Shown here one piece after another: positions 8,208 to 16,254 of a stretch of DNA of 64,000 nt. Made by a program: the position numbers and the translations under genes. This DNA comes from Spirochaetia bacterium UBA5763. GTDB taxonomy: Bacteria > Spirochaetota > UBA4802 > UBA5550. The stretch is from contig DIEX01000032.1 of NCBI GenBank assembly GCA_002418835.1, positions 62,001 to 126,000 of the forward strand. The letters run 5' to 3'. Every line of letters starts with the position of its first letter. Position 1 is the first letter of the stretch. The notes under the pieces are model-generated. The model saw only the letters and a program-made list of their open reading frames with translations, did not search any database and was not told where the DNA came from.

Positions 8208-9094
8208 TGACAAACTCCGCCCGCTTTTTCAATATGTTCACAACAATGCCTGCAGTATTTCGCGCCGGATCTGTTTCTTGTACCGCATGATTCGCAAAGA
8301 GTAAAAAAATCAGAAACAAGATAACTTCCGCATTTTTTACAATACCTTGCCCAAAAACTGTTTTCTGTACCGCAGACCGGGCAAACCCCTGCTTTCCTGA
8401 AAGGGCTCTCCCTGAGAAAAAATCTCAGCTTCTTTGAAGCATACATAATAACAATAAAAGAAAACATCAGTGCAAAGATGAGCGCAAAGGGGGAATCGGG
8501 ATTCATAAACTGATAGAGATTATAAAGAGCATGAAGAAGCGCTGCGGGTATTACATAAGGGATCACTGTTTTTACGTAACTCCCCCCTTTATAAAACTTT
8601 GCCCTGGCTATACCTGTGCCCCAGATTGAGGCAAGTCCCACATGAAGGGGTACTGCTGTAAAAGATCTCACAATAAGAACGCCGAGGCCTCCATTCACTG
8701 TGTACTCAATATTTTCAAATGCTGCAAAACCAAGAGCAACTGTCATTGAATAAATGAGACCGTCCACAGGCTCATTGAACTCCCGAAGCTTTCTGAGTAA
8801 TAAAATCGAAACCATTGCCTTGAAGAACTCCTCGTTAAACCCCACGAAGAGTGAAAAGAGCAGAAGTAATCTGAAATCAACTGCTGATTCACCTGCAAGC
8901 ATATCCATTCTAAAGCCCAGTCCAATGGCGGCAAAACTGTTCAGCAGAGCGGCAGGCAATCCGCTTAGAAGGCCCCCGGCTATCCCCACGAAGAGGAGCC
9001 ACCTCACAGGTTCAGGCTCGAACCTGTCATTCCGGTAAATAAGGTAAAGCCAGATTGCTGCGCTGAATCCGACCGATATATAAACGGGAGCCAT
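8204..9094 (-). CDS. PrsW-family intramembrane protease with C-terminal zinc ribbons
   Basis: This 296-residue multi-pass protein carries the PrsW catalytic motifs: NEEFFK (EExxK), FAAFENIEY (FxxxE) and conserved histidines in VPLHV and LLHALYN. PrsW proteins are glutamic-type membrane proteases that cleave anti-sigma factors or related membrane proteins. After the membrane core there are two tandem zinc-ribbon motifs (CPVCGTENSFWARYCKKCG and a second CESCG...YCRHC), cytosolic by topology and possibly for substrate recognition. The gene overlaps the ClC gene by 4 bases, so the two are coexpressed. The substrate is unknown. Confidence 0.88.
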   Translation of the reverse strand: MAPVYISVGFSAAIWLYLIYRNDRFEPEPVRWLLFVGIAGGLLSGLPAALLNSFAAIGLGFRMDMLAGESAVDFRLLLLFSLFVGFNEEFFKAMVSILLLRKLREFNEPVDGLIYSMTVALGFAAFENIEYTVNGGLGVLIVRSFTAVPLHVGLASIWGTGIARAKFYKGGSYVKTVIPYVIPAALLHALYNLYQFMNPDSPFALIFALMFSFIVIMYASKKLRFFLRESPFRKAGVCPVCGTENSFWARYCKKCGSYLVSDFFTLCESCGTRNRSGAKYCRHCCEHIEKAGGVCQ

Positions 9095-9256
9095 GAAAAC
9101 CTGCCTTATTTCTGCAATTGCAGAGTACTTACTTTTTAAAAATAGTTTTATAACAGCTATTCATCAAGAACTTTATATTAATGAATCGGCATATTATATA
9201 GAAAAAAAAGTTGTTAAACAGAATTATAGTAAAAGAATGTCCATGTGGAGGATGTT

Positions 9257-10102
9257 ATGCCGGAAAAATCTTATGCCCTTATTGTTGAAGGTGGAGGTAT
9301 GCGCGGAGTTTTCGCAGCAGGAATACTTGATGCTTTCTACGAACAGAAATTTGATCCTTTTAATTTATATATAGGAGTTTCAGCAGGGGCCTGCAACCTC
9401 GCTTCGCATCTGGCGGGGCAGTATAAACGAAATTACAGGTGTTATACAGATTACATGTTGCGGCCTGAATTTATCAGTGCGAAAAAATACCTTCGCGGTG
9501 GTCACTTCATGGACCTCGACTGGTTCTGGGACTATGTTGATAAATACGATAGACTGGACAGGGAGAGCGCCACAACTCTTGGTGATAAAAAATTTCTTGT
9601 TGTTACCACAGATGTTGAAACAGGTGAAGCGCTCTACACCGAAGCACAGAAAGAGATACTTGATGATCTTCTTAAAGGTTCAAGTTCTGTTCCTGTGATG
9701 TACAGAAATTTTGTCGAAATATACGGACGGAAAGTGACAGACGGAGGAGTTTCCGATTCCATTCCGGTTCAGGAGGCATACAGCCGCGGCGCGCGAAGGA
9801 TCATGGTTATACGTTCGCGTCCTGCTGAATATGTGAAGAGCAGCTTCTTTGAATCACGAATACTCCCCATGATCTTTTCATCATACCCGGCTCTTAAAAA
9901 AGCTTTGCAGACAAGAGAAAAGCGTTACATGGAGTCTGTTGAATTTATAAAGAATCCCCCTGCGGATGCTGAAATTATCGAGATAACACCTGCGGAGATC
10001 CGCACAGGGAGAACAACCCGGAGCAGGGCAATCATTGAAAATGATTATTTTCAGGGGCATGTGAAAGGGTATGCAATTGTGTCTGCCTTTGAAAAAAAAT
10101 GA
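9257..10102 (+). CDS. patatin-like phospholipase, RssA/YjjU type
   Basis: This 281-residue protein has the complete patatin Ser-Asp dyad: oxyanion loop GGGMRG, nucleophile elbow GVSAG with Ser42, and DGGVSDSIP with Asp162. The overall arrangement, with about 110 residues after the dyad, matches the bacterial YjjU-like group of predicted lipid acyl hydrolases. It has no signal peptide, so it should act at the cytoplasmic face of the membrane. The ATG at 9257 is chosen because GGAGG lies about 6 bases upstream; an in-frame GTG at 9245 would place that site inside the gene. It is divergent from prsW. Confidence 0.88.
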   Translation: MPEKSYALIVEGGGMRGVFAAGILDAFYEQKFDPFNLYIGVSAGACNLASHLAGQYKRNYRCYTDYMLRPEFISAKKYLRGGHFMDLDWFWDYVDKYDRLDRESATTLGDKKFLVVTTDVETGEALYTEAQKEILDDLLKGSSSVPVMYRNFVEIYGRKVTDGGVSDSIPVQEAYSRGARRIMVIRSRPAEYVKSSFFESRILPMIFSSYPALKKALQTREKRYMESVEFIKNPPADAEIIEITPAEIRTGRTTRSRAIIENDYFQGHVKGYAIVSAFEKK

Positions 10103-10169
10103 TTTTTTGAATATACTTATTCAATCGTACAGTGCCATAATCCTCAAAAGCCAAAAAAGGAGATAATCC

Positions 10170-11648
10170 GTGTTAAAAAAAACAGTACTCATTGCCTCAA
10201 TTCTTCTTATTCCATTTACAGTACTTCATGCGCAATCACCAATCAGCAAATCAGTTGTTAAAATATATACCGTTTCTGACAGCTACAGCTATGATAATCC
10301 CTGGCAGACTACAGGACAGTCAAAGGGTACCGGTTCAGGCTGTATAATCGAAGGGAGAAGGATTCTCACCAATGCCCATGTGATCAGCAACAGCACATTC
10401 ATTCAGGTGAAGAAAGCAGGTGAGGCAAAGCGCTATACTGCAAAGGTTGATTCTGTTTCTCACCATAGCGATCTTGCAATACTTACAGTTGATGACAATG
10501 AATTCTTTAAAGATTCATCCCCTGTACAGATCGGGGACCTGGCTGAAGTAAGGGATAAGGTTGCTGTTTACGGATTCCCCACCGGAGGGGATGAAATGAG
10601 TATCACCGAAGGCGTTGTCTCCCGCATTGAACAGAGACATTATGCCCACAGTAATGCCAACCTCCTGGCGTGCCAGATTGACGCGGCAATAAACCCCGGA
10701 AACAGCGGCGGCCCTGTAATTAAAAAAGATAAAATTGTGGGTGTAGCATTCCAGTCAGCAATGAGAGGGGAAAATATAGGCTACATGGTTCCCGCTCTCA
10801 TAATTCTCCATTTTCTTAAAGATATAACTGACGGAAGATACGACGGATTCCCGGAACTGGGGATTCTATTTCAGAAAATGGAGAACCCTGACCTCCGCGA
10901 AAAATTCAAAATGACAACACGCCAGAGCGGAGTCCTTATTGCGGATATGCTGATCGATTCCCCTGCGCGTAACGTTCTTCAGCTTAATGACGTTTTAATG
11001 TCCATTGACAATATACAGATAGAGAATGACGGCTCAATTGAATTCAGGCCCGGAGAACGCACCTCGCTTAATTACCTTGTGCAGAGAAAATTTATCAATG
11101 ACTGGATCAACTTGAGTATTCTTAGAAATGGTGAAGTAAAAAATTTAAAAATCAGACTCACTGTTACTATGAACTCAACAAGGCTCGTCCCCTTTGAACA
11201 GTACGACACCGCGCCAACATATTATATTACAGGAGGACTTGTATTCGCGCCTCTGACAAAAAACTATCTGCTGGAATGGGGAAGCCAGTGGTTTTTCAGC
11301 GCACCGTCAAAATTACTCTACTTCTATCAGAACGGCATAAGAACAGCGGAGAAGAGAGAGATTATTCTCCTTACCAAGGTGCTTGCTGATGAAATTAATC
11401 TCGGTTATCACGACATGGATAACGCGGTAATTGAAAAGGTAAACGGTATTAAAATTGCCGGAATGGAAGACCTGGTAAAAGCTGTTGAAGAGAACAAAGA
11501 AACCTTCCATGTTTTTGAGGATGATTCCGGAAATAAAATTGTTCTTAAAAGGGAGATGGCTGATAAATTCAGCGGAAGAATACTTGAAACATACAAAATT
11601 AAGTCTGATAGATCAGAAGATCTTAAAACTAAAAACCAGCAGAAATAA
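10170..11648 (+). CDS. secreted HtrA/DegP-like serine protease with PDZ-like region
   Basis: This 492-residue protein has a signal peptide (about 1-21) and a trypsin-like domain with catalytic His70 (TNAHV), Asp101 (HHSDLAIL) and Ser179 (INPGNSGGP). The region after it (about 225-335) contains PDZ-like segments (GVLIADMLIDSPARNVLQLNDVLMSID), and a second PDZ-like stretch is near 410-475 (VIEKVNGIKIAGMEDLVKAVEE). It is probably a periplasmic protein-quality-control protease. The start is a GTG at 10170 with AGGAG 7 bases upstream. Its 3' end overlaps azlD, which is convergent, by 20 bases; no terminator is visible between them. Confidence 0.9.
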   Translation: MLKKTVLIASILLIPFTVLHAQSPISKSVVKIYTVSDSYSYDNPWQTTGQSKGTGSGCIIEGRRILTNAHVISNSTFIQVKKAGEAKRYTAKVDSVSHHSDLAILTVDDNEFFKDSSPVQIGDLAEVRDKVAVYGFPTGGDEMSITEGVVSRIEQRHYAHSNANLLACQIDAAINPGNSGGPVIKKDKIVGVAFQSAMRGENIGYMVPALIILHFLKDITDGRYDGFPELGILFQKMENPDLREKFKMTTRQSGVLIADMLIDSPARNVLQLNDVLMSIDNIQIENDGSIEFRPGERTSLNYLVQRKFINDWINLSILRNGEVKNLKIRLTVTMNSTRLVPFEQYDTAPTYYITGGLVFAPLTKNYLLEWGSQWFFSAPSKLLYFYQNGIRTAEKREIILLTKVLADEINLGYHDMDNAVIEKVNGIKIAGMEDLVKAVEENKETFHVFEDDSGNKIVLKREMADKFSGRILETYKIKSDRSEDLKTKNQQK

Positions 11649-11934
11649 AAATAAAAGTGGCAAGCACTGTAAGCAGCACTGTGACAATTATATTTCTGTT
11701 GAACCATGCAATTATAACAGCAGAGAGAATCCCCAGTGCGGATACCACAGGCTTCCCGTTCACAGCGCTGATGCTCCCCGGGAGTATCAGCGCGCCTAAC
11801 GCGGCATAGGGAATAAATGAAAGGAAAAGTTTAAGCCTCCCCGGAATCCTCTCCACGTCTATAATATACATAGGGACAAGCCGCGGCAGATATGTCACAA
11901 CACCCATAAGAATAATGATTCCGGTTATCTCCAT
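11629..11934 (-). CDS. azlD: AzlD-type branched-chain amino acid exporter subunit
   Basis: This 101-residue protein has four hydrophobic segments and the typical AzlD pattern (TYLPRLVPMYII, LSFIPYAALGALILPG). It forms the small subunit of the AzlCD exporter with the upstream azlC product. The ATG at 11934 is one base past the azlC stop codon and GGAGG lies at the end of azlC, so translation is coupled. A longer in-frame reading to 12021 would run deep into azlC and is not needed. Confidence 0.85.
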   Translation of the reverse strand: MEITGIIILMGVVTYLPRLVPMYIIDVERIPGRLKLFLSFIPYAALGALILPGSISAVNGKPVVSALGILSAVIIAWFNRNIIVTVLLTVLATFIFISAGF

Positions 11935-11935
11935 A

Positions 11936-12613
11936 TCACTCCTCCCTGAAAAAAAACATACCGGCCATCGAAGCTGCAAGTATAGAAAAAATAATGTTCC
12001 ACCCGGAACCGAAGATTGCAAAATATCCGAGAACTGAATTTATTAAACCTGCAATAAGGGCTATAATCCCCGCGCGGTATGATTTTCGCACCGCAGGAAT
12101 TAATATTGCGACAAACATTGCGTAGAGACAAATAGATATACTCTCCTGCAGGACAGGAGGGAGAAAATCACCGGCAACATATCCTGCAACAGTTCCCGCA
12201 ACCCACCCTGAGTATGCAGTAAAATTAAGGCCCAGCATGTAGCTCTCCGAAAACTCCCGCTTCTCCATTGATGCAACTGAAAATGTTTCATCTGTAATAC
12301 CGAATGCAACAAATGGTATAAGCCCTCTGCGGAATGCAGCTCTTGTGGAGAGAGATGCGCTCATCAGAAAATGCCTGAAATTCAGAAGAAATGTTGTCAG
12401 CACAATTTCACCTGCACCTATACCTGCATTTATCATATTAAGTCCCACAAACTGGCTGGCTCCGGCAAAAACAATTACAGAGAAGCTGAATGTCTCCAGC
12501 AGAGAAATCTTCACAGATACTGCCAGGAGCCCGAAAGTCACAGCAATAGGGAAGTAACCTATAAATACAGGAATCCCTGCAAAAATTCCATCTTTCAATC
12601 TGAGTCTGTTCAA
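11936..12613 (-). CDS. azlC: AzlC-type branched-chain amino acid exporter, large subunit
   Basis: This 225-residue inner-membrane protein has the conserved AzlC stretches FAGASQFVGLNMI, LLNFRHFLMSASL and FGITDETFSVAS. AzlC with AzlD exports branched-chain amino acids or analogues. The start is a TTG at 12613 preceded by GGTGA; no ATG is close by. It is followed directly by azlD. Substrate specificity is inferred from the family. Confidence 0.87.
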   Translation of the reverse strand: MNRLRLKDGIFAGIPVFIGYFPIAVTFGLLAVSVKISLLETFSFSVIVFAGASQFVGLNMINAGIGAGEIVLTTFLLNFRHFLMSASLSTRAAFRRGLIPFVAFGITDETFSVASMEKREFSESYMLGLNFTAYSGWVAGTVAGYVAGDFLPPVLQESISICLYAMFVAILIPAVRKSYRAGIIALIAGLINSVLGYFAIFGSGWNIIFSILAASMAGMFFFREE

Positions 12614-12800
12614 TTTATCACCGGAAAATTTTAATTTAAATACCGGAAATTTCAGGAATCACAATGATATGTCAACGGTTTATTTACAGGTCTGATCTGA
12701 TTTAATCTATCCATTCTGCTGGTGTCTCACTGGATTATTACTGACTCAGTCTTCAACCCGTTTCAGGAACAACCTTTATTAAAATACTGATCTGTAAAAA

Positions 12801-12834
12801 AAGGTCATTTTTTGAGACCTTGTTCTCAAAAAAA
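12801..12834 (-). promoter_or_regulatory. mutually exclusive hairpins, possible attenuator or terminator
   Basis: AAGGTC (12801-12806) pairs with GACCTT (12816-12821). On the minus strand this hairpin is followed by a run of seven U, the form of an intrinsic terminator. The overlapping segments TTTTTTGAGA and TCTCAAAAAA can pair instead (about 12808-12834), and both folds cannot exist together. It lies about 190 bases upstream of azlC on the same strand, so attenuation of azlCD is possible. A TTGACA closer to azlC could make this leader irrelevant. Confidence 0.35.
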
Positions 12835-12938
12835 ACGTATTGTAGTTGATTTTTACACTAATAAAGATATTATGTCTCTTACATAGATAAACAACTCTCT
12901 TAAACTAATGGCTTTAGAGAAATCATGATTTAAATAAT

Positions 12939-12961
12939 CCGCGGCAGGTTCCCTGCCGCGG
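12939..12961. repeat. strong GC-rich hairpin
   Basis: CCGCGGCAGG, a TTC loop and CCTGCCGCGG form a perfect 10-bp stem in AT-rich surroundings. No clear U-run follows on either strand, so this may be a REP-like unit or a boundary element rather than a terminator. Confidence 0.5.
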
Positions 12962-13038
12962 TTCAATTATAGGCCAGCGATAAAACTATCGGTTGCAATT
13001 TAAAGTATAACTTTAAGAGATATTGAACTTATTTTTTA

Positions 13039-13055
13039 TTAAGAATCGTTCTTAT
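13039..13055 (+). promoter_or_regulatory. putative operator of the rubredoxin-flavoprotein gene
   Basis: TTAAGAATCGTTCTTAT is a near-perfect inverted repeat (TAAGAA / TTCTTA) 75 bases before the start codon. A close relative of it precedes rubrerythrin at 13893-13909. The position and the oxidative-stress genes suggest a Fur/PerR-family site, although it does not match the classical PerR or Fur consensus. Confidence 0.4.
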
Positions 13056-13130
13056 TATTAAAAAATACTTGCAATTAATTTGTATATTTTCAAAATAATT
13101 TATAAATACAGCTACACAACAGGAGAGTTC

Positions 13131-13841
13131 ATGACAGCAACTGCACAGGATATTAACCTGGAGGCTTTCTTTAAAATTTCTTACGGTCTTTACATTGTCA
13201 GCGCAGGGAACAGCAGCAAAAAAAGCGGCTACATTTCAAACGCCGTTTTCCAGGTAACAGCTGAACCTGCACAATTTGCAGTATGCTGCAGCAAAAATAA
13301 CTATACTGCTTCACTTATAAATGAAAACAGGTCTTTCTCAATTTCAGTTCTCAAGAGAGATGCAGCCCAGTCCCTGATTTCAACTTTCGGCTACAAAAGC
13401 GGGAAGGATACTGATAAATTCAGCAGCATTAAATATACCACAGGAATCACAGGAGCGCCCATTGTTACAGAGTATTCCCTTGCGTGGTTTGAATGCCGGT
13501 TAACCCAGACAATTGATGTGGGGACACACCTCCTCTTTACTGCTGAAATTGTAAACACATGCCTCATTGAAGATGGGGAACCACTGACTTATTCGTACTA
13601 CAGAGAGGAGCGGAAAGGCAAAGCGCCGAAAAACGCGCCTACATATATTGATCCTGACAAAAATAATGAGCAGAAATCTGACTCTGAAAAATATAAATGC
13701 CTCTTATGCGGTCATATATATGACCCCGCAGAAGGTGATCCAGAGGGGAGAATCGCCCCGGGGACAGATTTTAAAGATCTTCCGGAATCATGGCAATGCC
13801 CGGTATGCGGAGCGGATAAAGGGAGTTTTGATCGCGTATAA
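13131..13841 (+). CDS. flavin reductase-like domain fused to rubredoxin (high-molecular-weight rubredoxin)
   Basis: This 236-residue fusion has an N-terminal FMN-binding split-barrel domain (about 8-160), typical of flavoredoxin/flavin reductases, and a C-terminal rubredoxin with iron ligands Cys190, Cys193, Cys223 and Cys226 (CLLCG...CPVCG). The architecture matches Hrb of anaerobes such as Moorella, which passes electrons from NAD(P)H through FMN and rubredoxin to flavodiiron proteins or rubrerythrin. Rubrerythrin is the next gene, an obvious acceptor. The ATG at 13131 has AGGAG 6 bases upstream. It acts in the cytoplasm in O2/peroxide detoxification. Confidence 0.88.
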   Translation: MTATAQDINLEAFFKISYGLYIVSAGNSSKKSGYISNAVFQVTAEPAQFAVCCSKNNYTASLINENRSFSISVLKRDAAQSLISTFGYKSGKDTDKFSSIKYTTGITGAPIVTEYSLAWFECRLTQTIDVGTHLLFTAEIVNTCLIEDGEPLTYSYYREERKGKAPKNAPTYIDPDKNNEQKSDSEKYKCLLCGHIYDPAEGDPEGRIAPGTDFKDLPESWQCPVCGADKGSFDRV

Positions 13842-13892
13842 TTTAAAACATAATTGTGAAGATCACGCATTAAATAGAGGGACAATTGCAAT

Positions 13893-13909
13893 AATAGAAC
13901 AGTTCTTAT
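13893..13909 (+). promoter_or_regulatory. putative operator of the rubrerythrin gene
   Basis: AATAGAACAGTTCTTAT shares AGAA--GTTCTTAT with the site upstream of the preceding gene and is itself partly palindromic (GAAC-A-GTTC). It is 45 bases before the rubrerythrin start, where an operator would overlap a promoter. Confidence 0.4.
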
Positions 13910-13953
13910 ATCACATGAAATAAAATTTTAAAAACCATAAAAAGGAGAATTCA

Positions 13954-14529
13954 ATGGCGTCAATAAAAGGAACAAAAACCGAGCAGAACCTTTTAAAAGC
14001 ATTTGCAGGTGAGTCACAGGCAAGAATGAGGTACAACTACTTTGCAAGCGCAGCAAAAAAAGAGGGGCTTGAGCAGATAGCTGCAATGTTCGAAGAAACA
14101 GCTCTCAACGAAAAGGAACACGCGAAACTTTTCTTCAAATATCTTGAAGGTGGGATGGTAGAGATAACAGCAAGCTATCCCGCAGGCGTTATAGGAACTA
14201 CGCTTGAAAACCTTAAAGCAGCAGCTGACGGTGAGCTTGAGGAGTGGGGAGATCTCTACCCTGAATTCGCTAAAATTGCTGAGGAAGAGGGCTTTAAAGA
14301 AGTAGCCATGACTTTCAAGATGATTGCAACAGTTGAAAAAGCACACGAAGCGCGATACAGAAAGCTTTATGACAACCTCATGGCAGGAAAAATTTTCGAA
14401 AAAGAGGGCAAGCAGATTTGGAAATGCAGAAACTGCGGGTATCTCCATGAAGGGGAAAAAGCTCCGCAGCAATGCCCTGCGTGTAAACACCCTCAGGCAT
14501 ACTTTGAAATCAAGGAGACAAATTACTGA
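13954..14529 (+). CDS. rubrerythrin
   Basis: This 191-residue protein is a classical rubrerythrin: a four-helix ferritin-like diiron domain followed by a rubredoxin-like domain. The diiron ligands are Glu20, Glu53, His56, Glu94, Glu97 and Glu128, with His131 in EKAHEARY. The FeS4 cysteines are 158, 161, 174 and 177 (CRNCG...CPACK). It reduces hydrogen peroxide in the cytoplasm of anaerobes, taking electrons from rubredoxin. The rubredoxin-flavoprotein directly upstream is the likely donor. An AAGGAG site precedes the ATG. A palindromic hairpin follows the gene. Confidence 0.96.
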   Translation: MASIKGTKTEQNLLKAFAGESQARMRYNYFASAAKKEGLEQIAAMFEETALNEKEHAKLFFKYLEGGMVEITASYPAGVIGTTLENLKAAADGELEEWGDLYPEFAKIAEEEGFKEVAMTFKMIATVEKAHEARYRKLYDNLMAGKIFEKEGKQIWKCRNCGYLHEGEKAPQQCPACKHPQAYFEIKETNY

Positions 14530-14558
14530 TTCTTATCTCCTTAAGGAGAAAGTTTATC

Positions 14559-14588
14559 ATGCCGGCTTATCAGAGATAATGCCGGCAT
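14559..14588. repeat. ATGCCGG-type hairpin after rubrerythrin
   Basis: ATGCCGGC-TTATC-AGA-GATAA-T-GCCGGCAT forms a 13-bp stem with a 3-nt loop and one bulged base. The same plan recurs at 20310-20339. It may end rubrerythrin transcription, but no U-run follows. Confidence 0.55.
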
Positions 14589-14707
14589 ATTATACATGAA
14601 GTTCTTATCTTTAACACAACAGATTCCTTCGTCACTGCCCCTCCCCGCAATTACCATCTTTTCCCTTTTTTTAAATTCCGGAAACGGATCAACTACCCGG
14701 ATTTTTA

Positions 14708-14737
14708 TTGACAGGAGCCTTTATTGTTGAATACATA
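14708..14737 (+). promoter_or_regulatory. sigma70-type promoter for the PilZ gene
   Basis: TTGACA at 14708-14713 is a perfect -35. An AT-rich -10 (ATACAT or TACATA, 14731-14737) follows after 17-18 bases, about 80 bases before the PilZ start codon. Confidence 0.5.
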
Positions 14738-14814
14738 CTATTATAGATAATACAGAAAAGGTAATCCGCAACCGGAAAGCCGGTTCAGGATTTCAGTGCT
14801 TACAAGGAAGAGTT

Positions 14815-15171
14815 ATGGATAAAAGAGAATTCCCGCGATATGAAAAAGACCTTACAATGGGTTATGCTTATCCTGATAAAATTGCAGACTCCCATCTGCC
14901 GGGTAGGATTCTTAACATAAGCCTTGGCGGGGTATATATGCTTTCAGGCTCAATCCTTGAAAAAAACACACCGATAACCATGACATTTACAATTAACAAT
15001 AATGGAGATGTTAAAAATCTCACAACTACCGGCTCTGTCCTGAGATCAGGAAATTTAAATGATAATCCTGAAATGATTTCAAAATATAATATAACAAATC
15101 CCGGGGGCGACTGTTTTGCAGTTGTTAAATTTGAAGCTCCCTTCATTGAGCTTTCCTTCATGCTCCACTGA
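14815..15171 (+). CDS. PilZ-domain cyclic-di-GMP-binding protein
   Basis: This 118-residue single-domain protein has the PilZ signature at both halves: KREFPRYEKD (the RxxxR loop) near the N terminus and NISLGGVYM (the [D/N]xSxxG strand) about 25 residues later. PilZ proteins bind cyclic di-GMP and act as effectors. It probably reads the second messenger made and degraded by the GGDEF-EAL and HD-GYP proteins encoded nearby. It is convergent with the HD-GYP gene, with a 9-base gap. Its target is not evident. Confidence 0.85.
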   Translation: MDKREFPRYEKDLTMGYAYPDKIADSHLPGRILNISLGGVYMLSGSILEKNTPITMTFTINNNGDVKNLTTTGSVLRSGNLNDNPEMISKYNITNPGGDCFAVVKFEAPFIELSFMLH

Positions 15172-15180
15172 GAGAAGCTG

Positions 15181-16254
15181 TTATTCATCCCAGCTGAAAT
15201 TTTTATTTCTGAAAAGATCACAGCAAGAATCAACTACCGAAGGCTCATACTTTATCCCTCTATATTTCCCTATCTCTTTAAGAGCTTCGCTTACACCCGG
15301 CGATATCCTGTATGGCCTGTTTGTCCCCATAGCTTCAACAACATCCGCAACGCACAAAATTTTGGACTCAATCCTGATCTCCTCCCCCTCAAGGCTGTAC
15401 GGGTAACCGCTTCCATTAATTTTTTCATGATGCTGAAGCACAAAAGATGCAACAGGCCAGGGAAACTCTATCTCTTTCAGTATTTCAAATCCTCTCAAAG
15501 GATGAGTCTTTATTACATTATACTCCTCTTCAGGAAGAGTGCCGGGCTTGGTAAGAAATTCGCTCGGCACATATATTTTACCTATGTCATGCAGAAGCCC
15601 CGCAATCCTTATTCCTTCAACAGTGTCTTCATCAAGACCCATATTTGCTGCAATGGCGCTTGCAAGAATGGCAACTCTCCGCTGGTGACCTGAAGTATAA
15701 GGATCTCTCATCTCAAGGGCATATGTCAGAGAGTTCACTGTCTGAAGAAAAAGTCTTTTTGCAAGATCAGAACTCTCCTGATACTGTTTAGTCCGCTCGG
15801 CAACTTTCTCCTCAAGTTCCCTGTTAATCCTGTCAAGCTCTCTATTCTTTTCAAGAAGTTCATCCTGCAGCAGCTGAATTTCATTCCTGCTTTGCTGTAA
15901 TGAATGATAAAAAAGAAGTTCACTTGTAATATTCCTGATTACCACTACTGCCGGGTAACCGTTATAATTATGATTTATAAAATAAAGATTAAAAAAGATC
16001 TCCCTGTCAGAACTCCTGTTAATTCCCCTTATACTGAATTCTTTCTTTTCACCGCTGATTACTTTTCTAATCTCATTTTCCTGGCCTATAACCTCATTAA
16101 GAAAATCAGTTAAATTCACCTGTTTCATGCAGGGACTGACTGAAAGAAATTCACATATAGAGTCATTTTCGAAGTGTAGAACAAGCTCGCTGTCTATCAT
16201 ACCATAGTGAAGACCGAACCGGTTAAAGAGAGGTAAAAAAAAATCATCATTCAT
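15181..16254 (-). CDS. HD-GYP cyclic-di-GMP phosphodiesterase with PAS-like N-terminal sensor
   Basis: This 357-residue soluble protein has an N-terminal PAS-like domain (about 10-115), a coiled-coil linker (about 115-165) and an HD-GYP domain (about 165-350). Metal and substrate motifs are present: His190, HDIGK (222-226), HP at 251-252, HHE at 275-277 and GYP at 283-285. The usual HHExxDGxGYP has Asn for Asp (HHEKINGSGYP). It probably hydrolyses cyclic di-GMP in the cytoplasm. The N-terminal domain is homologous to that of the PP2C phosphatase two genes upstream. Its ATG overlaps the end of the GTPase gene by 8 bases, so it is the last gene of a coupled operon. Confidence 0.88.
   Translation of the reverse strand: MNDDFFLPLFNRFGLHYGMIDSELVLHFENDSICEFLSVSPCMKQVNLTDFLNEVIGQENEIRKVISGEKKEFSIRGINRSSDREIFFNLYFINHNYNGYPAVVVIRNITSELLFYHSLQQSRNEIQLLQDELLEKNRELDRINRELEEKVAERTKQYQESSDLAKRLFLQTVNSLTYALEMRDPYTSGHQRRVAILASAIAANMGLDEDTVEGIRIAGLLHDIGKIYVPSEFLTKPGTLPEEEYNVIKTHPLRGFEILKEIEFPWPVASFVLQHHEKINGSGYPYSLEGEEIRIESKILCVADVVEAMGTNRPYRISPGVSEALKEIGKYRGIKYEPSVVDSCCDLFRNKNFSWDE

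Larger units (their letters stand above)
12614..13130. other. 517-bp divergent intergenic region (azlC / rubredoxin-flavoprotein)
   Basis: No gene is seen. It contains two overlapping hairpins (12801-12834), a very stable 10-bp palindrome (12939-12961) and a near-palindromic operator candidate (13039-13055). The remainder is AT-rich and must carry the promoters of both flanking genes. Confidence 0.6.
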
